64,000 nucleotides of DNA from positions 1 through 64,000 of the IMG/VR virus record IMGVR_UViG_3300018079_000011. One strand, given 5' to 3'. This stretch comes from a virus. Shown one piece after another: positions 32,020 to 40,240 of this stretch. The notes beneath the pieces were generated by a model, which was not told the origin of the DNA, searched no databases, and saw only the letters and a program-made list of their open reading frames with translations. Numbering within the stretch: position 1 is the first letter of the stretch; every line of letters begins with the position of its first letter. The translations under genes and the position numbers were made by a program.

Positions 32020-32603
32020 AGTTCGACGAGCGGTATTGCCCCGACTTGGCCGCGCCTCCTCCAATGGACATCTCCAGGATGCATCTGCGATACGCCTACC
32101 TGGACAAACGCCGCGGGCGTCTGATCGTCGCCGACGGATACATAGCCGTAGACGTGCCAGTGACAGTTGAGCGTGGCGACGTCTCTGGCCCCATCCCGAT
32201 CGAGGCCGTGATTGAGGCGCGCAAAGCCGCGGCCGGTGGCACAGTGCACATTCGCGCCGGGGCCAGCGTCAAGGCTGCCGGAAAGTCGTTCAGCCGACAG
32301 CGACCGAAGGGGATGGTCAGGTATCCCGACTCAGCGGCGCGGAAGGTGGTGCCAGGTTACCGCCATGGCACGACTGACACCGTTTCGGTTTGCTTCGATG
32401 CCCAGTACCTGCACGATCTCGCCGAGGCGCTTGGGGCCGAGCACTGCCACGTGGTGCTCACTTTCCCGCGCACGGCGGGACCCATGCTCGACCCGATCAC
32501 CGTAGTCGCCGGTGACCAGGTGGGATTGTCTCGCGGCGCGGCCGTTGGCGTGCTGATGCCGGTGCTTATGCGTGGCGCTCTCAAGGGAAAGGCGAAGGGC
32601 TGA
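32016..32603 (+). CDS. Sliding-clamp-like (DnaN-related) phage protein
   Basis: A 195-residue protein, GTG start. MDISRMHLRYAYLDKRRGRL, IVADGYIAVDVPV, IPIEAVIEARKAAAG, TDTVSVCFDAQYLHDLAEAL and the C-terminal GAAVGVLMPVLMRG follow the strand-helix order and the -LMP- end typical of beta-clamp domains. Only about half the length of DnaN, so perhaps two domains per subunit. It could be a minimal processivity clamp or a beta-clamp decoy. Confidence 0.5.
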   Translation: MKFDERYCPDLAAPPPMDISRMHLRYAYLDKRRGRLIVADGYIAVDVPVTVERGDVSGPIPIEAVIEARKAAAGGTVHIRAGASVKAAGKSFSRQRPKGMVRYPDSAARKVVPGYRHGTTDTVSVCFDAQYLHDLAEALGAEHCHVVLTFPRTAGPMLDPITVVAGDQVGLSRGAAVGVLMPVLMRGALKGKAKG

Positions 32604-33163
32604 TGCTCTGGACCGAGACCGACAAGGGCGACCCGCGCTGTCGGCGCTTGGCCGATCGCCACTACACGCGCCAGACACCCGGGCACCCCATGTGGACGCG
32701 CCCCGGCTGGAACCAAGTGCTCTACACGCAGCAGCGCAATGGCCGGGCTGCGGTGTTTTGCTGGTGGCGCCCCAAGTGGGAATCCGGCATCGAGGGGACC
32801 GAGCGCAAAGACGGTCTTCGCTGCATCGAGTGCGCTATCTTCCGCAACGAGACGCGCCACCTGTCGAGCACCCTGATTCGCGATGCCGTCGCGGCTGTCC
32901 TCACGTGGGATCGCGCCGCCGACGTTGAGTGGCCCGATGGACTGATCACCGGGGTCAACGCAGCCAAGACGCGGGCAGGCCGTCACAAGACGTCGCTGCC
33001 TGGCGAGTGCTTCCGTCGCGCTGGCTGGGCCGAGTTCGCGCACCCATCGAACGGGGGGGGGCGTGCCGGGTTGTGGCTGCGATGCATGGAGGTGCCAAGT
33101 GTCGGCGTGAAGCCGCCGTACATCGGCCGCGGGCAGGAATCGCTCGCACTGGAAGCCGCGTAA
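32603..33163 (+). CDS. Phage protein of unknown function with poly-G tract
   Basis: A 186-residue protein. LADRHYTRQTPGHPMWTRPG, AAVFCWWRPKW, CIECAIFRNETRHLSSTLIR are conserved features of a phage family of unknown, possibly acetyltransferase-like, fold. Codons 151-153 contain nine consecutive Gs (33053-33061), a likely slippage site that would truncate the last ~35 residues. Confidence 0.55.
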   Translation: MLWTETDKGDPRCRRLADRHYTRQTPGHPMWTRPGWNQVLYTQQRNGRAAVFCWWRPKWESGIEGTERKDGLRCIECAIFRNETRHLSSTLIRDAVAAVLTWDRAADVEWPDGLITGVNAAKTRAGRHKTSLPGECFRRAGWAEFAHPSNGGGRAGLWLRCMEVPSVGVKPPYIGRGQESLALEAA

Positions 33164-33167
33164 CGCC

Positions 33168-33365
33168 ATGACCGCGCCGCCGCTCCGCATTTCCGAAATC
33201 CCCGCCACACAGCGCGCCGCCTTGGCCTGGCGCCTTCGCAACGCCATCGCCAACGCCGACGGCAAAGGCGCTCTCGAACCGGGGCCGGGGCGGTGGCTCA
33301 CGAAACACACGGCGTTGAGGGGGCATGTGCTGATGCTGATCTCTGAGATGGAGGTGGGGGAGTGA
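33168..33365 (+). CDS. Small helical protein
   Basis: A 65-residue protein (MTAPPLRISEIPATQRAALA, WRLRNAIANADGKGA). Overlaps the helicase-methyltransferase gene's start. Function unknown; perhaps a modulator of that enzyme by position. Confidence 0.45.
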   Translation: MTAPPLRISEIPATQRAALAWRLRNAIANADGKGALEPGPGRWLTKHTALRGHVLMLISEMEVGE

Positions 33366-35620
33366 TGGGCGCGCAAGCATACGCAGACTTCATCGCGTCG
33401 AAGACGCCTGCGGCGATATCGTTCGGTCGCGAACCAGACGAACTTCCGTCGATCTTCTGGCGCTTTCAGAGAGCGATCGTCGAATGGGCCATCCGCCGTG
33501 GGCGCGCGGCTCTTTTCGCCGACTGCGGTCTTGGAAAGACCCTCATGCAGGTGGAATGGGCGAGACAGAGCGGCGGGCGCGTTCTTATCGTCGCCCCGCT
33601 GGCTGTCGCCGAGCAAACCATCGCAGAGGCGCGCGACAAACTGGGCGTGCCGATTCGCAAGGTCGCCGATCCATCAGGATTGCCTGGAATCGAGGTTACT
33701 AATTACGAAAAGCTCCACCGCTTTGTCGGGGCGCCTTACGACGCGATCGTGCTCGATGAATCTAGCATCCTGAAGAGTCTTGATGGAAAGACGCGAACGC
33801 TGCTGCTGAAAGAGTTCACGGACATTCCGCGGCGACTCTGCTGCACGGCAACTCCAGCGCCAAACGACCTGGCAGAACTCGCGAACCATGCCGAGTTCCT
33901 GGGCGTCATGCCGCGGGCCGAAATGCTCGCCTCGTTCTTCGTTCACGACAACGATGGCAAGGCCGCGGGTGGATGGCGACTCAAGGGTCACGCCGAGGAG
34001 TCCTTTTGGCGATGGGTGGCCAAGTGGGCGGTCTACGTGCGTCGACCGTCTGATCTGGGGTTCGATGACGCTGGCCTTGAGCTCCCCCCGTTGACCATCA
34101 GCGAAGACGTCGTACGGGCCGACTGGAAGCCAGATGGCATGTTGTTCGCGGCCGGCCTTGGTGGCATCGAGTCGCGGTCTGCGATGCGGAGGAGCACGCT
34201 CGGCGCGCGCGTGAAGCGCGCGGCGGAGATCATCAAAGAATCATGGCAACAAAGAAGCGCCCGCCGGGCACCGCCAAGCGGTACTACGCAAAGCACCGTT
34301 CCCCAATGGCTCGTATGGGTGAAGTTGAACGCCGAAGAGGAGGCAATGAAGTCGGCGCTCGGCGACGACGCGGTCGTTATTAGCGGCCAGGACAACGACG
34401 AAACCAAGCTCGCGAAGGAACTCTCCTGGCGCAGAGGTGAGGTCTCCGTGTTGATTACAAAGCCGGAGATCTACTCCATGGGCGTCAACTGGCAGCACTG
34501 CCATCGGATGCTGTTTCTCGGTATCGGCGACAGCTTCGAACAGTACTACCAGTCAATCAGACGCTGCTGGCGATTCGGTCAAAGGAATCCCGTCGAGGCG
34601 CTGATCGTCGTCAGCGAAGCGGAACTGGAGATCGCGGAAAACGTCCGCCGCAAGGAGGCCGACGCCGCTCGTCTGGCCGACGGCGTGGTGGCCATGTCAC
34701 GGGAGGCAATGATGGAAGAAATCGGAGTCAGCGCGGACTCTGCGCGAGTTCAGTACGCGACGGCTGACGAGTCAGGCAAGGGATGGCGAATGCTCATGGG
34801 GGACTGCGTGGAGCGCGTTCACGACGTGGCTGACGCCTCGGTCGGGTTGTCCGTGTTCTCGCCGCCGTTCGCGAGCCTGTACACGTACAGCGCAAGCGAG
34901 CGAGACATGGGCAACTCAAAGGACTATGACCAATTCTTCGCGCACTTCGGGTTTCTGATCCCGGAGTTGCTCCGAGTCACAATCCCGGGTCGCCGATGCT
35001 GCGTTCACGTCCAGCAGGTAACGACCACAAAGGCGACTCACGGCGTGATCGGCTGGCGCGACTTCCGCGCCGACACCGTGCGCGCCTTTGTTGCCGCTGG
35101 GTGGGTCTACGATGGCGAGGTCGTGATCGACAAGGACCCTCAGGCGCAGGCGATTCGAACGAAGTCGAAGGCGCTGATGTTCGTCCAGAAGGACAAGGAC
35201 TCGTCGTGGTCGCGTCCGGCGATGGCCGACTACATCTTGCTGTTTCGCCACCCTGGCGATAACCCGATCCCGGTCAAGACCGACGTCAGTAACGAGGAGT
35301 GGATTCGCTGGGCGCGCCCGGTTTGGTACGGCATTCGCGAGTCAGAGACTCTCAACGCCGCGGAAGCGCGATCTGAGAAGGATGAGAAACACATCTGTCC
35401 GCTTCAACTCGAGACCATTGAGCGGTGCGTGCGGCTGTGGACGAACCCGGGAGAGACAGTGTTCTCTCCATTCGGCGGGATTGGGTCGGAGGGGTACGTG
35501 GCGCTCCAGCATGAGCGGCAATACGTGGGGATCGAACTCAAGCCGGAATATTGGCGCCAAGCGGTCTCGAACTTAAAGAAGGCGCGGAAGCAACTCGGGC
35601 TGTTCGGTGGGGCCGCATGA
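33362..35620 (+). CDS. SNF2-like helicase fused to beta-class DNA methyltransferase
   Basis: A 752-residue fusion. Residues ~30-470 are a superfamily 2 helicase: ALFADCGLGKTLMQ (Walker A), AIVLDESSIL (DExx box), CCTATPAPND (motif III), YYQSIRRCWRFGQRNPV (motif VI, SNF2-type). Residues ~480-750 are a methyltransferase in beta order: SVFSPPFASLYTYS (catalytic motif IV, SPPF) then GETVFSPFGGIGSEGYVALQ (AdoMet motif I), so N4-cytosine or N6-adenine. No nuclease is seen. Start GTG 33362 or ATG 33365. Similar fusions occur in phages and the P1 Dar proteins. Confidence 0.85.
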   Translation: MMGAQAYADFIASKTPAAISFGREPDELPSIFWRFQRAIVEWAIRRGRAALFADCGLGKTLMQVEWARQSGGRVLIVAPLAVAEQTIAEARDKLGVPIRKVADPSGLPGIEVTNYEKLHRFVGAPYDAIVLDESSILKSLDGKTRTLLLKEFTDIPRRLCCTATPAPNDLAELANHAEFLGVMPRAEMLASFFVHDNDGKAAGGWRLKGHAEESFWRWVAKWAVYVRRPSDLGFDDAGLELPPLTISEDVVRADWKPDGMLFAAGLGGIESRSAMRRSTLGARVKRAAEIIKESWQQRSARRAPPSGTTQSTVPQWLVWVKLNAEEEAMKSALGDDAVVISGQDNDETKLAKELSWRRGEVSVLITKPEIYSMGVNWQHCHRMLFLGIGDSFEQYYQSIRRCWRFGQRNPVEALIVVSEAELEIAENVRRKEADAARLADGVVAMSREAMMEEIGVSADSARVQYATADESGKGWRMLMGDCVERVHDVADASVGLSVFSPPFASLYTYSASERDMGNSKDYDQFFAHFGFLIPELLRVTIPGRRCCVHVQQVTTTKATHGVIGWRDFRADTVRAFVAAGWVYDGEVVIDKDPQAQAIRTKSKALMFVQKDKDSSWSRPAMADYILLFRHPGDNPIPVKTDVSNEEWIRWARPVWYGIRESETLNAAEARSEKDEKHICPLQLETIERCVRLWTNPGETVFSPFGGIGSEGYVALQHERQYVGIELKPEYWRQAVSNLKKARKQLGLFGGAA

Positions 35621-35871
35621 CCCTCCGCCCCCACATCCTCGCCGAGCTCACGCTGCGCCCCCTGCGCGTCGTCGAGATTCACGCGCTGTTGCTGGTGCGC
35701 CCGGGACTGCGCTGGTGGGAACGCCTGTATGTGCGCGTGTCCGGCGCCGAGGCGCTATGCGGCGACCTCTACCGGATGGAGATGGACGGGCTCGTTGAGG
35801 CGTTCTACGTCGCGGGGGAGCGCGAGGGGTGGCCGGCGAGGATTGCGTATCGGGTTAGGAGGGGGCACTGA
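35617..35871 (+). CDS. Winged-helix-like small protein
   Basis: An 84-residue protein starting MTLRPHILAELTLRPLRVVE at 35617 with overlap. IHALLLVRPGLRWWERLYVR then LCGDLYRMEMDGLVEAFYVA ends with a beta wing, as in DNA-binding winged helices. Could regulate the neighbouring genes. Confidence 0.5.
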   Translation: MTLRPHILAELTLRPLRVVEIHALLLVRPGLRWWERLYVRVSGAEALCGDLYRMEMDGLVEAFYVAGEREGWPARIAYRVRRGH

Positions 35872-36197
35872 TGGCTCGCTCGCTCTCAAAAAAGCGGCGC
35901 TTCCACGTGCTCGCACGCTGCGGGTTTCGCTGCACTTACTGCGGTCGCTCGCCAAAGGTCGACGGCGTCTCCCTGGTCGTCGATCACGTTGTGGCGGTGG
36001 CAAACGGCGGCTCGAGCGATGACGACAACCTGACCGCGGCCTGCGAGGACTGCAACGCGGGTAAGGCAGACATGGGCTGCTATGCGTGCTGCCGCTTCGA
36101 CTGCCCGGCCGAGTCGGATCCGGACCATGTCGGTCCCTGCCCGGAGGTGGTCGCCTTTTTTGCGGCGCGCGCAGCCGCCGACGGGGACGGGAACTGA
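35871..36197 (+). CDS. HNH endonuclease
   Basis: A 108-residue protein: RFHVLARCGFRCTYCGRSPK, then VVDHVVAVANGGSSDDDNLT and AACEDCNAGKADMG give the complete HNH with two Cys pairs. The C-terminal CYACCRFDCP adds further Cys. Likely part of replication-associated or packaging nicking. Confidence 0.8.
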   Translation: MARSLSKKRRFHVLARCGFRCTYCGRSPKVDGVSLVVDHVVAVANGGSSDDDNLTAACEDCNAGKADMGCYACCRFDCPAESDPDHVGPCPEVVAFFAARAAADGDGN

Positions 36198-37072
36198 TGA
36201 CCCCGCGGATCCGTTCCATCAAACCAGAGTTCTTCTCCGATGAGGATCTCGCCCAACTTACGCCATGGGCACGCCTTCTCTTCATCTCGCTTTGGACCCT
36301 AGCGGATCGCGAGGGGAGGCTTGAGAACCGCCCGAAGCGCATCAAGGCGCATGCATTCCCGTATGACGCCGTCGACATCGACGCGCTCTTGGCAGAGCTC
36401 GTGAACGCCAAGGACCAGCACGGCCGGCCGAAGCCTTTCCTTACGCCGTACGAAATAGACGGACGCGGCTACCTGCAGATCGGGAAGTTCACCGAGCACC
36501 AGCGCCCCAACCTGCGCGAGCCGGCGTCATCTCTGCCGGTCATTCCGACGTCGGAATGCACGCACGTGCATGCACGTGCAGAGCAAACCATGACTGACTG
36601 CGGCGCCGCAGGGAAGGGAAGGGAAGGGAACAAGGAAGGGAAGGGGGACGCCCCCGCGCGCGATCCTGGTGGTGCGGAGCACGAGCCACCGCGGGTTCTC
36701 ACCACCACGGCCGAGTTCGAGCCGCTCCCGCCGACCGATGCGGACCCCTCGTTGCCTCCGGTCGAGCCGATTACCCCAGCCGGCTTGATCTCATACCTCA
36801 AGGCCGGCGTCGAGAAAGCCAACCCCGGCAATGGCCCATGGTATCCCGGCCGATTCGCGGATCGCGATGCGGTTGAGTTCTTTCGGTCGATCGGCCCTGA
36901 GAACCTGCCAAGCATTCGTCCCAAGGCAGACGCTTTCATCGCCAGCAAAAGCACAGAAGGCTGGCCGCTGAAGGAATTTCTCGACCGGTTCAATCAACTC
37001 GGCCGCGGCCCACCGGCGCGACCGAAGGTCGTAGCCCCAATCACCTGGCCCAAGTCACGGACTCTCACATGA
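36197..37072 (+). CDS. Replication initiator-like protein (phage replisome organiser type)
   Basis: A 291-residue protein; ATG at 36197 overlaps the HNH stop (TGATG). TPRIRSIKPEFFSDEDLAQL, TPWARLLFISLWTLADREGR and YLQIGKFTEHQRPN are the winged-helix N-domain of phage replication proteins of the lambda O/DnaD group. A Lys/Gly/Glu-rich linker (residues ~110-175) contains palindromic and GGGAA-repeat DNA. The helical C-terminus (LKEFLDRFNQLGRGPPARP) may contact the DnaB helicase encoded next, overlapping by 4 bases. Confidence 0.7.
   Translation: MTPRIRSIKPEFFSDEDLAQLTPWARLLFISLWTLADREGRLENRPKRIKAHAFPYDAVDIDALLAELVNAKDQHGRPKPFLTPYEIDGRGYLQIGKFTEHQRPNLREPASSLPVIPTSECTHVHARAEQTMTDCGAAGKGREGNKEGKGDAPARDPGGAEHEPPRVLTTTAEFEPLPPTDADPSLPPVEPITPAGLISYLKAGVEKANPGNGPWYPGRFADRDAVEFFRSIGPENLPSIRPKADAFIASKSTEGWPLKEFLDRFNQLGRGPPARPKVVAPITWPKSRTLT
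36541..36630. repeat. Two adjacent 18-bp palindromes and GGGAA repeats inside initiator gene (candidate ori)
   Basis: CATTCCGACGTCGGAATG (36541-36558) and GCACGTGCATGCACGTGC (36562-36579) are perfect palindromes 3 bases apart. Four tandem GGGAA units follow at 36611-36630, then more purines to about 36647. All lie in the disordered linker of the initiator-like gene, where lambdoid phages place their origin. Confidence 0.5.
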
Positions 37073-38436
37073 CCGAAACCGAAGCCGCTCCCAAGTCAGA
37101 GCCCGAATCCCACGCCGCCGAACGGGCGGTTCTCGGCTCGTGTCTCGTCCAGCCGGAGTCGATCGTTGAGGCGCAGGCACTCCTGAGCGACGAAGACTTC
37201 GAGGTGCCACAGCATCAGAGCGTCTTTCGGGGTATGGTCACTCTCGCAGCAGCCGGCTCTCCGATCGACCTGGTAACGCTTGAGGCCGAACTCACTTCGC
37301 GCGGCTGGTGGAAGGCGCTCGGCCTTCGCGTTTTCGATCGCCAGCCGCTCTCGTGGCTCGTGGAAACCGCCGGCTCGGTTCCGACGGCCGGTAATGTCCG
37401 CCACTACGCCGAGATCGTGGCTCGTCAGTCGGCGATTCGAAAACTCAAGCAGACGTGCGGAAAGGCCGCCGCGCTGGCCGACGAAAACCCCGAGGAAGCT
37501 CAGCGCCTGATCCTGGAAAGCCAGCGCCTGTTGACCGAAGTGCAGCGGGGTCGATCGCGCCCTGGGATCGACATCGCCGACGTGGTGCCGAAGGTGATCG
37601 CCGAATTCGAAGCGCGACAGGAGGCGCGGCGACAAGGCGGAGCGCGGGTCATCGGTCTGACCACGGGACTGACCGCGCTCGATTACATGACCGGCGGACT
37701 GCGCGATGAGACGTTGACCATCCTCGCGGCCAGAACGTCGTTGGGTAAGACGGCCTTCGGCAGCCAGATTGCGCTCCTTGGGGCGATCTTCGACGGCGTT
37801 CCCGCGCTCGCCTTCTCGCTCGAGATGGGTGCCATGGAACTCGGCGAGCGATTCTTCGCACGGCTGGCGCTGGTAGCGTCAGATCGCCTTCGGTCGGGAG
37901 AACTGAGTCGCGACGACTGGGGCAAGATCCACCGGGCCGGATCGCAGATGTGTCAGCGCGGGCTGGTCACAATCAGCAACACGCGCACGCTGCCCGGGAT
38001 GTGGATGGAGGCGCGAGCGTTCAGGGTCAGGCATCCCGACAAACGAATCTTCATCCTCGTGGACTACCTGCAACTCGCTCGGACGGGCCAGCGCGGGCGC
38101 ACGCGCGAAGAGGAACTTGCCGAGATCTCGGGCGACCTGAAAGACATGGCCGTCGAGTTCAAGTGCCCGGTCCTCGCGCTCGCCCAACTAAACCGCGGGC
38201 CAGAAGCCGAGGAGCGCGAACCGCGGGTAAGTGACCTTCGTGGCTCAGGCGCAATCGAGCAGGACGCCGACCTGATTCTCATGATCACCCGCAAGCGCGA
38301 GGCGATCGCCGGGATTTGTACGATCCATGTGCTGAAATCGCGAAACGGACCGACCGGGGATGTCGATGCTTTGTGGGAGGGTGCCATGTACCAACTGCGC
38401 GATCCCGACTACGCCGACACAAGGGGGAGGCAATGA
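37069..38436 (+). CDS. dnaB: DnaB-like replicative DNA helicase
   Basis: A 455-residue helicase. N-terminal domain (HAAERAVLGSCLVQPESIVE, VPQHQSVFRGMVTLA) then RecA-like ATPase: GLRDETLTILAARTSLGKTA (Walker A; Ser-Leu-Gly-Lys-Thr), VPALAFSLEMG, KRIFILVDYLQLARTGQRGR (Walker B) and RVSDLRGSGAIEQDADLILM (conserved R/Q motif) are all in place. It unwinds DNA at the replication fork, and should be loaded by the initiator-like protein just upstream. Confidence 0.92.
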   Translation: MTETEAAPKSEPESHAAERAVLGSCLVQPESIVEAQALLSDEDFEVPQHQSVFRGMVTLAAAGSPIDLVTLEAELTSRGWWKALGLRVFDRQPLSWLVETAGSVPTAGNVRHYAEIVARQSAIRKLKQTCGKAAALADENPEEAQRLILESQRLLTEVQRGRSRPGIDIADVVPKVIAEFEARQEARRQGGARVIGLTTGLTALDYMTGGLRDETLTILAARTSLGKTAFGSQIALLGAIFDGVPALAFSLEMGAMELGERFFARLALVASDRLRSGELSRDDWGKIHRAGSQMCQRGLVTISNTRTLPGMWMEARAFRVRHPDKRIFILVDYLQLARTGQRGRTREEELAEISGDLKDMAVEFKCPVLALAQLNRGPEAEEREPRVSDLRGSGAIEQDADLILMITRKREAIAGICTIHVLKSRNGPTGDVDALWEGAMYQLRDPDYADTRGRQ

Positions 38437-38639
38437 CCCAATCCGAATCCGTCTCTGCCGAGCGAAATCGCATCGCCGACGCCGTGACCAAGTGGGCGAT
38501 CCATCTGGAGGAGCTCGCCCTCAGGCAGCACACACAAGGTATCCCCCAACACAAGACCACAGATGCGTACGCGCGCGCACTGCGCTTCGTGCTCAAGGTC
38601 ATTCTGGGCGCGCCCGTGTCCACCAAGGATCTGACATGA
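38433..38639 (+). CDS. Hypothetical helical protein
   Basis: A 68-residue protein: SAERNRIADAVTKWAIHLEE, LALRQHTQGIPQHKTTDAYA, RALRFVLKVILGAP. Overlaps the helicase stop and next start. Function unknown. Confidence 0.5.
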   Translation: MTQSESVSAERNRIADAVTKWAIHLEELALRQHTQGIPQHKTTDAYARALRFVLKVILGAPVSTKDLT

Positions 38640-38917
38640 AAGACATCGGCCCCTTCGACCCGCTCACTCCCGCGCAGTTTCAATTCCAGGTTACCCGCCT
38701 CGTCTCCGGCCGCGAACATCTCAGCGTCGCCGAGGACGCCGTCATGGCGATCATGGGCAGCGCGCACGCCGGTCACCTGCGCGGCGACCTGATCGCATCC
38801 CGAGACATGGTTCGGGCAACGCGACAGGTGCTGCTGGTGCTCACGGAGCGACTCCGCATCATCGCCCCGCGCTCTCTCGCCGATGTCGTCGAGGGGCAGA
38901 GAAAGGATGAGACGTGA
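38636..38917 (+). CDS. Hypothetical helical protein
   Basis: A 93-residue protein (MKDIGPFDPLTPAQFQFQVT, MVRATRQVLLVLTERLRIIA). Overlaps neighbours by 4 bases. No family recognised. Confidence 0.5.
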   Translation: MKDIGPFDPLTPAQFQFQVTRLVSGREHLSVAEDAVMAIMGSAHAGHLRGDLIASRDMVRATRQVLLVLTERLRIIAPRSLADVVEGQRKDET

Positions 38918-39717
38918 AGCCACTGGTGATCTACCACGCCCAATGCCGCGACGGCTTCGGTGCCGCGTGGTGCATCTGGCGACGGTCCGCGAACGCTGAG
39001 TTTTTCCCAGCCACCCACGGCGCGCCGCCCCCCGATGTCACCGGACGCATGGTCTACATGGTCGATTTCTGCTATCCGCGCGATGTGCTCGAGCGAATGG
39101 CGGGTCGAGCGCATTCGATGCTGATCCTTGACCACCACAAGACCGCTGAGGAAGCGCTTCGGGGATTTTCCCGAGACAACGTGACAGTCGAGTTCGATAT
39201 GGGCAGGAGCGGCGCCGGGATGACGTGGGACCGCTTTTTTCCCCGCTCTCCTCGTCCGTGGCTCATCGACTACATCGAGGACCGCGACCTATGGAAACAC
39301 GCGCTTCCGAACGGGCCCGCTGTCAACGCATATATCGGAACGATCCGGTTCAACTTCGAGGACTACTACAAGGCGTCTCGCCTCGATGTAGACGAGGTCG
39401 CCAGGCTTGGTGTCGCAGTGGAGGACAAGATCCGCCGGTACGTGACCGAGGTGGCGGCGAACGCCCGTCGCATTGACTTCGAGGGACACAACGTTCCGAT
39501 CGTCAACGCTCCTCAGGTTGACATTTCGGAGTTGGTCGGATTCCTGGCTCAGGGCGAGGCGTTCGCAATGGGCTGGTGGATGCGATCAGACGGGATGGTC
39601 AGTTACTCGCTCCGCTCGAAAGGCGACGTCGACGTGTCGGCTATCGCGAAAAAATACGGCGGTGGCGGCCACAGGTCAGCGGCTGGATTTCAACTGAACA
39701 GGGTTCTGCTGCCATGA
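38914..39717 (+). CDS. DHH-family phosphoesterase (NrnA-like)
   Basis: A 267-residue protein. VIYHAQCRDGFGAAWCIWRR (metal motif I), MVDFCYPRDVL and LILDHHKTAEEALRG (DHH motif), MTWDRF...LIDYIEDRDLW, and the C-terminal DHHA1 motif KKYGGGGHRSAAGFQL. Members hydrolyse short oligonucleotides or cyclic nucleotides. In a phage it could recycle nanoRNA or cleave host signalling nucleotides, a possible anti-defence role. Confidence 0.85.
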   Translation: MKPLVIYHAQCRDGFGAAWCIWRRSANAEFFPATHGAPPPDVTGRMVYMVDFCYPRDVLERMAGRAHSMLILDHHKTAEEALRGFSRDNVTVEFDMGRSGAGMTWDRFFPRSPRPWLIDYIEDRDLWKHALPNGPAVNAYIGTIRFNFEDYYKASRLDVDEVARLGVAVEDKIRRYVTEVAANARRIDFEGHNVPIVNAPQVDISELVGFLAQGEAFAMGWWMRSDGMVSYSLRSKGDVDVSAIAKKYGGGGHRSAAGFQLNRVLLP

Positions 39718-39857
39718 ACCCCCTCCGACGCCTCCTAGCCCAGCACATCGCCGACACGACCCCGCCCGAGCGCCGCCAAACGCGCATGTCGGCCGCGTTC
39801 GTGCTCATCGGGTGGCTGGGCCTGGTGGTGTTTTTCGTGGCGAGGGGATGCGGATGA
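39714..39857 (+). CDS. Small single-TM protein
   Basis: A 47-residue protein: MNPLRRLLAQHIADTTPPER then one hydrophobic span AAFVLIGWLGLVVFFVARGC. Overlaps genes on both sides by 4 bases. Membrane role unknown. Confidence 0.5.
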   Translation: MNPLRRLLAQHIADTTPPERRQTRMSAAFVLIGWLGLVVFFVARGCG

Positions 39858-39922
39858 CGATTTTGCGAAACACGGCCGGGTCGGTTGCCGAATATATGGC
39901 GATGGGAGATGAACATGAGTGA
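39854..39922 (+). CDS. 22-residue ORF
   Basis: ATG at 39854 overlaps the previous stop; encodes MTILRNTAGSVAEYMAMGDE HE. Too short to judge; kept because its start and end overlap neighbours as real genes here do. Confidence 0.25.
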   Translation: MTILRNTAGSVAEYMAMGDEHE

Positions 39923-39989
39923 GAGCCAATCTGAATCCGAGAAGGCAAAATTCCCGTACCTGCTCACCTGCGGGTGGCACAAGGTCTAG
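39915..39989 (+). CDS. Short zinc-knuckle ORF ending at an in-frame amber codon
   Basis: MSESQSESEKAKFPYLLTCG WHKV then TAG at 39987-39989. The same frame continues directly with ECDVCLLEAESLGPGVLPAS, so CGWH...CDVC would form one zinc site if the TAG were read through. Either a nonsense mutation, a readthrough site or chance. The frame stays open into the HNH-like gene at 40230. Confidence 0.35.
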   Translation: MSESQSESEKAKFPYLLTCGWHKV

Positions 39990-40117
39990 GAGTGCGATGT
40001 TTGCCTGCTCGAGGCAGAGTCGCTTGGGCCAGGCGTCTTGCCGGCGTCCGGGCTGCCGCGCACCGATCGCCCGTCCGACGTCTGTCAGGTGCGCGCCCGA
40101 TTCGGCCGGTCGCTCAA

Positions 40118-40240
40118 ATGGGCAAGACGTGGGGCCCGACGATTCTGCGGCAGTGGAGGCACATCCACGGCGATCCAATGCCGCGAGCGCTGTGGCCGAC
40201 TGGCACGCCTGAAGAGAGCGAGGCGACCAATGTCAACTGA
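40118..40240 (+). CDS. Small 40-residue ORF
   Basis: MGKTWGPTILRQWRHIHGDP then MPRALWPTGTPEESEATNVN reads well as a small basic protein. Its end overlaps the ATG of the next gene. Sequence 39990-40117 before it carries the amber-interrupted frame only. Confidence 0.35.
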   Translation: MGKTWGPTILRQWRHIHGDPMPRALWPTGTPEESEATNVN

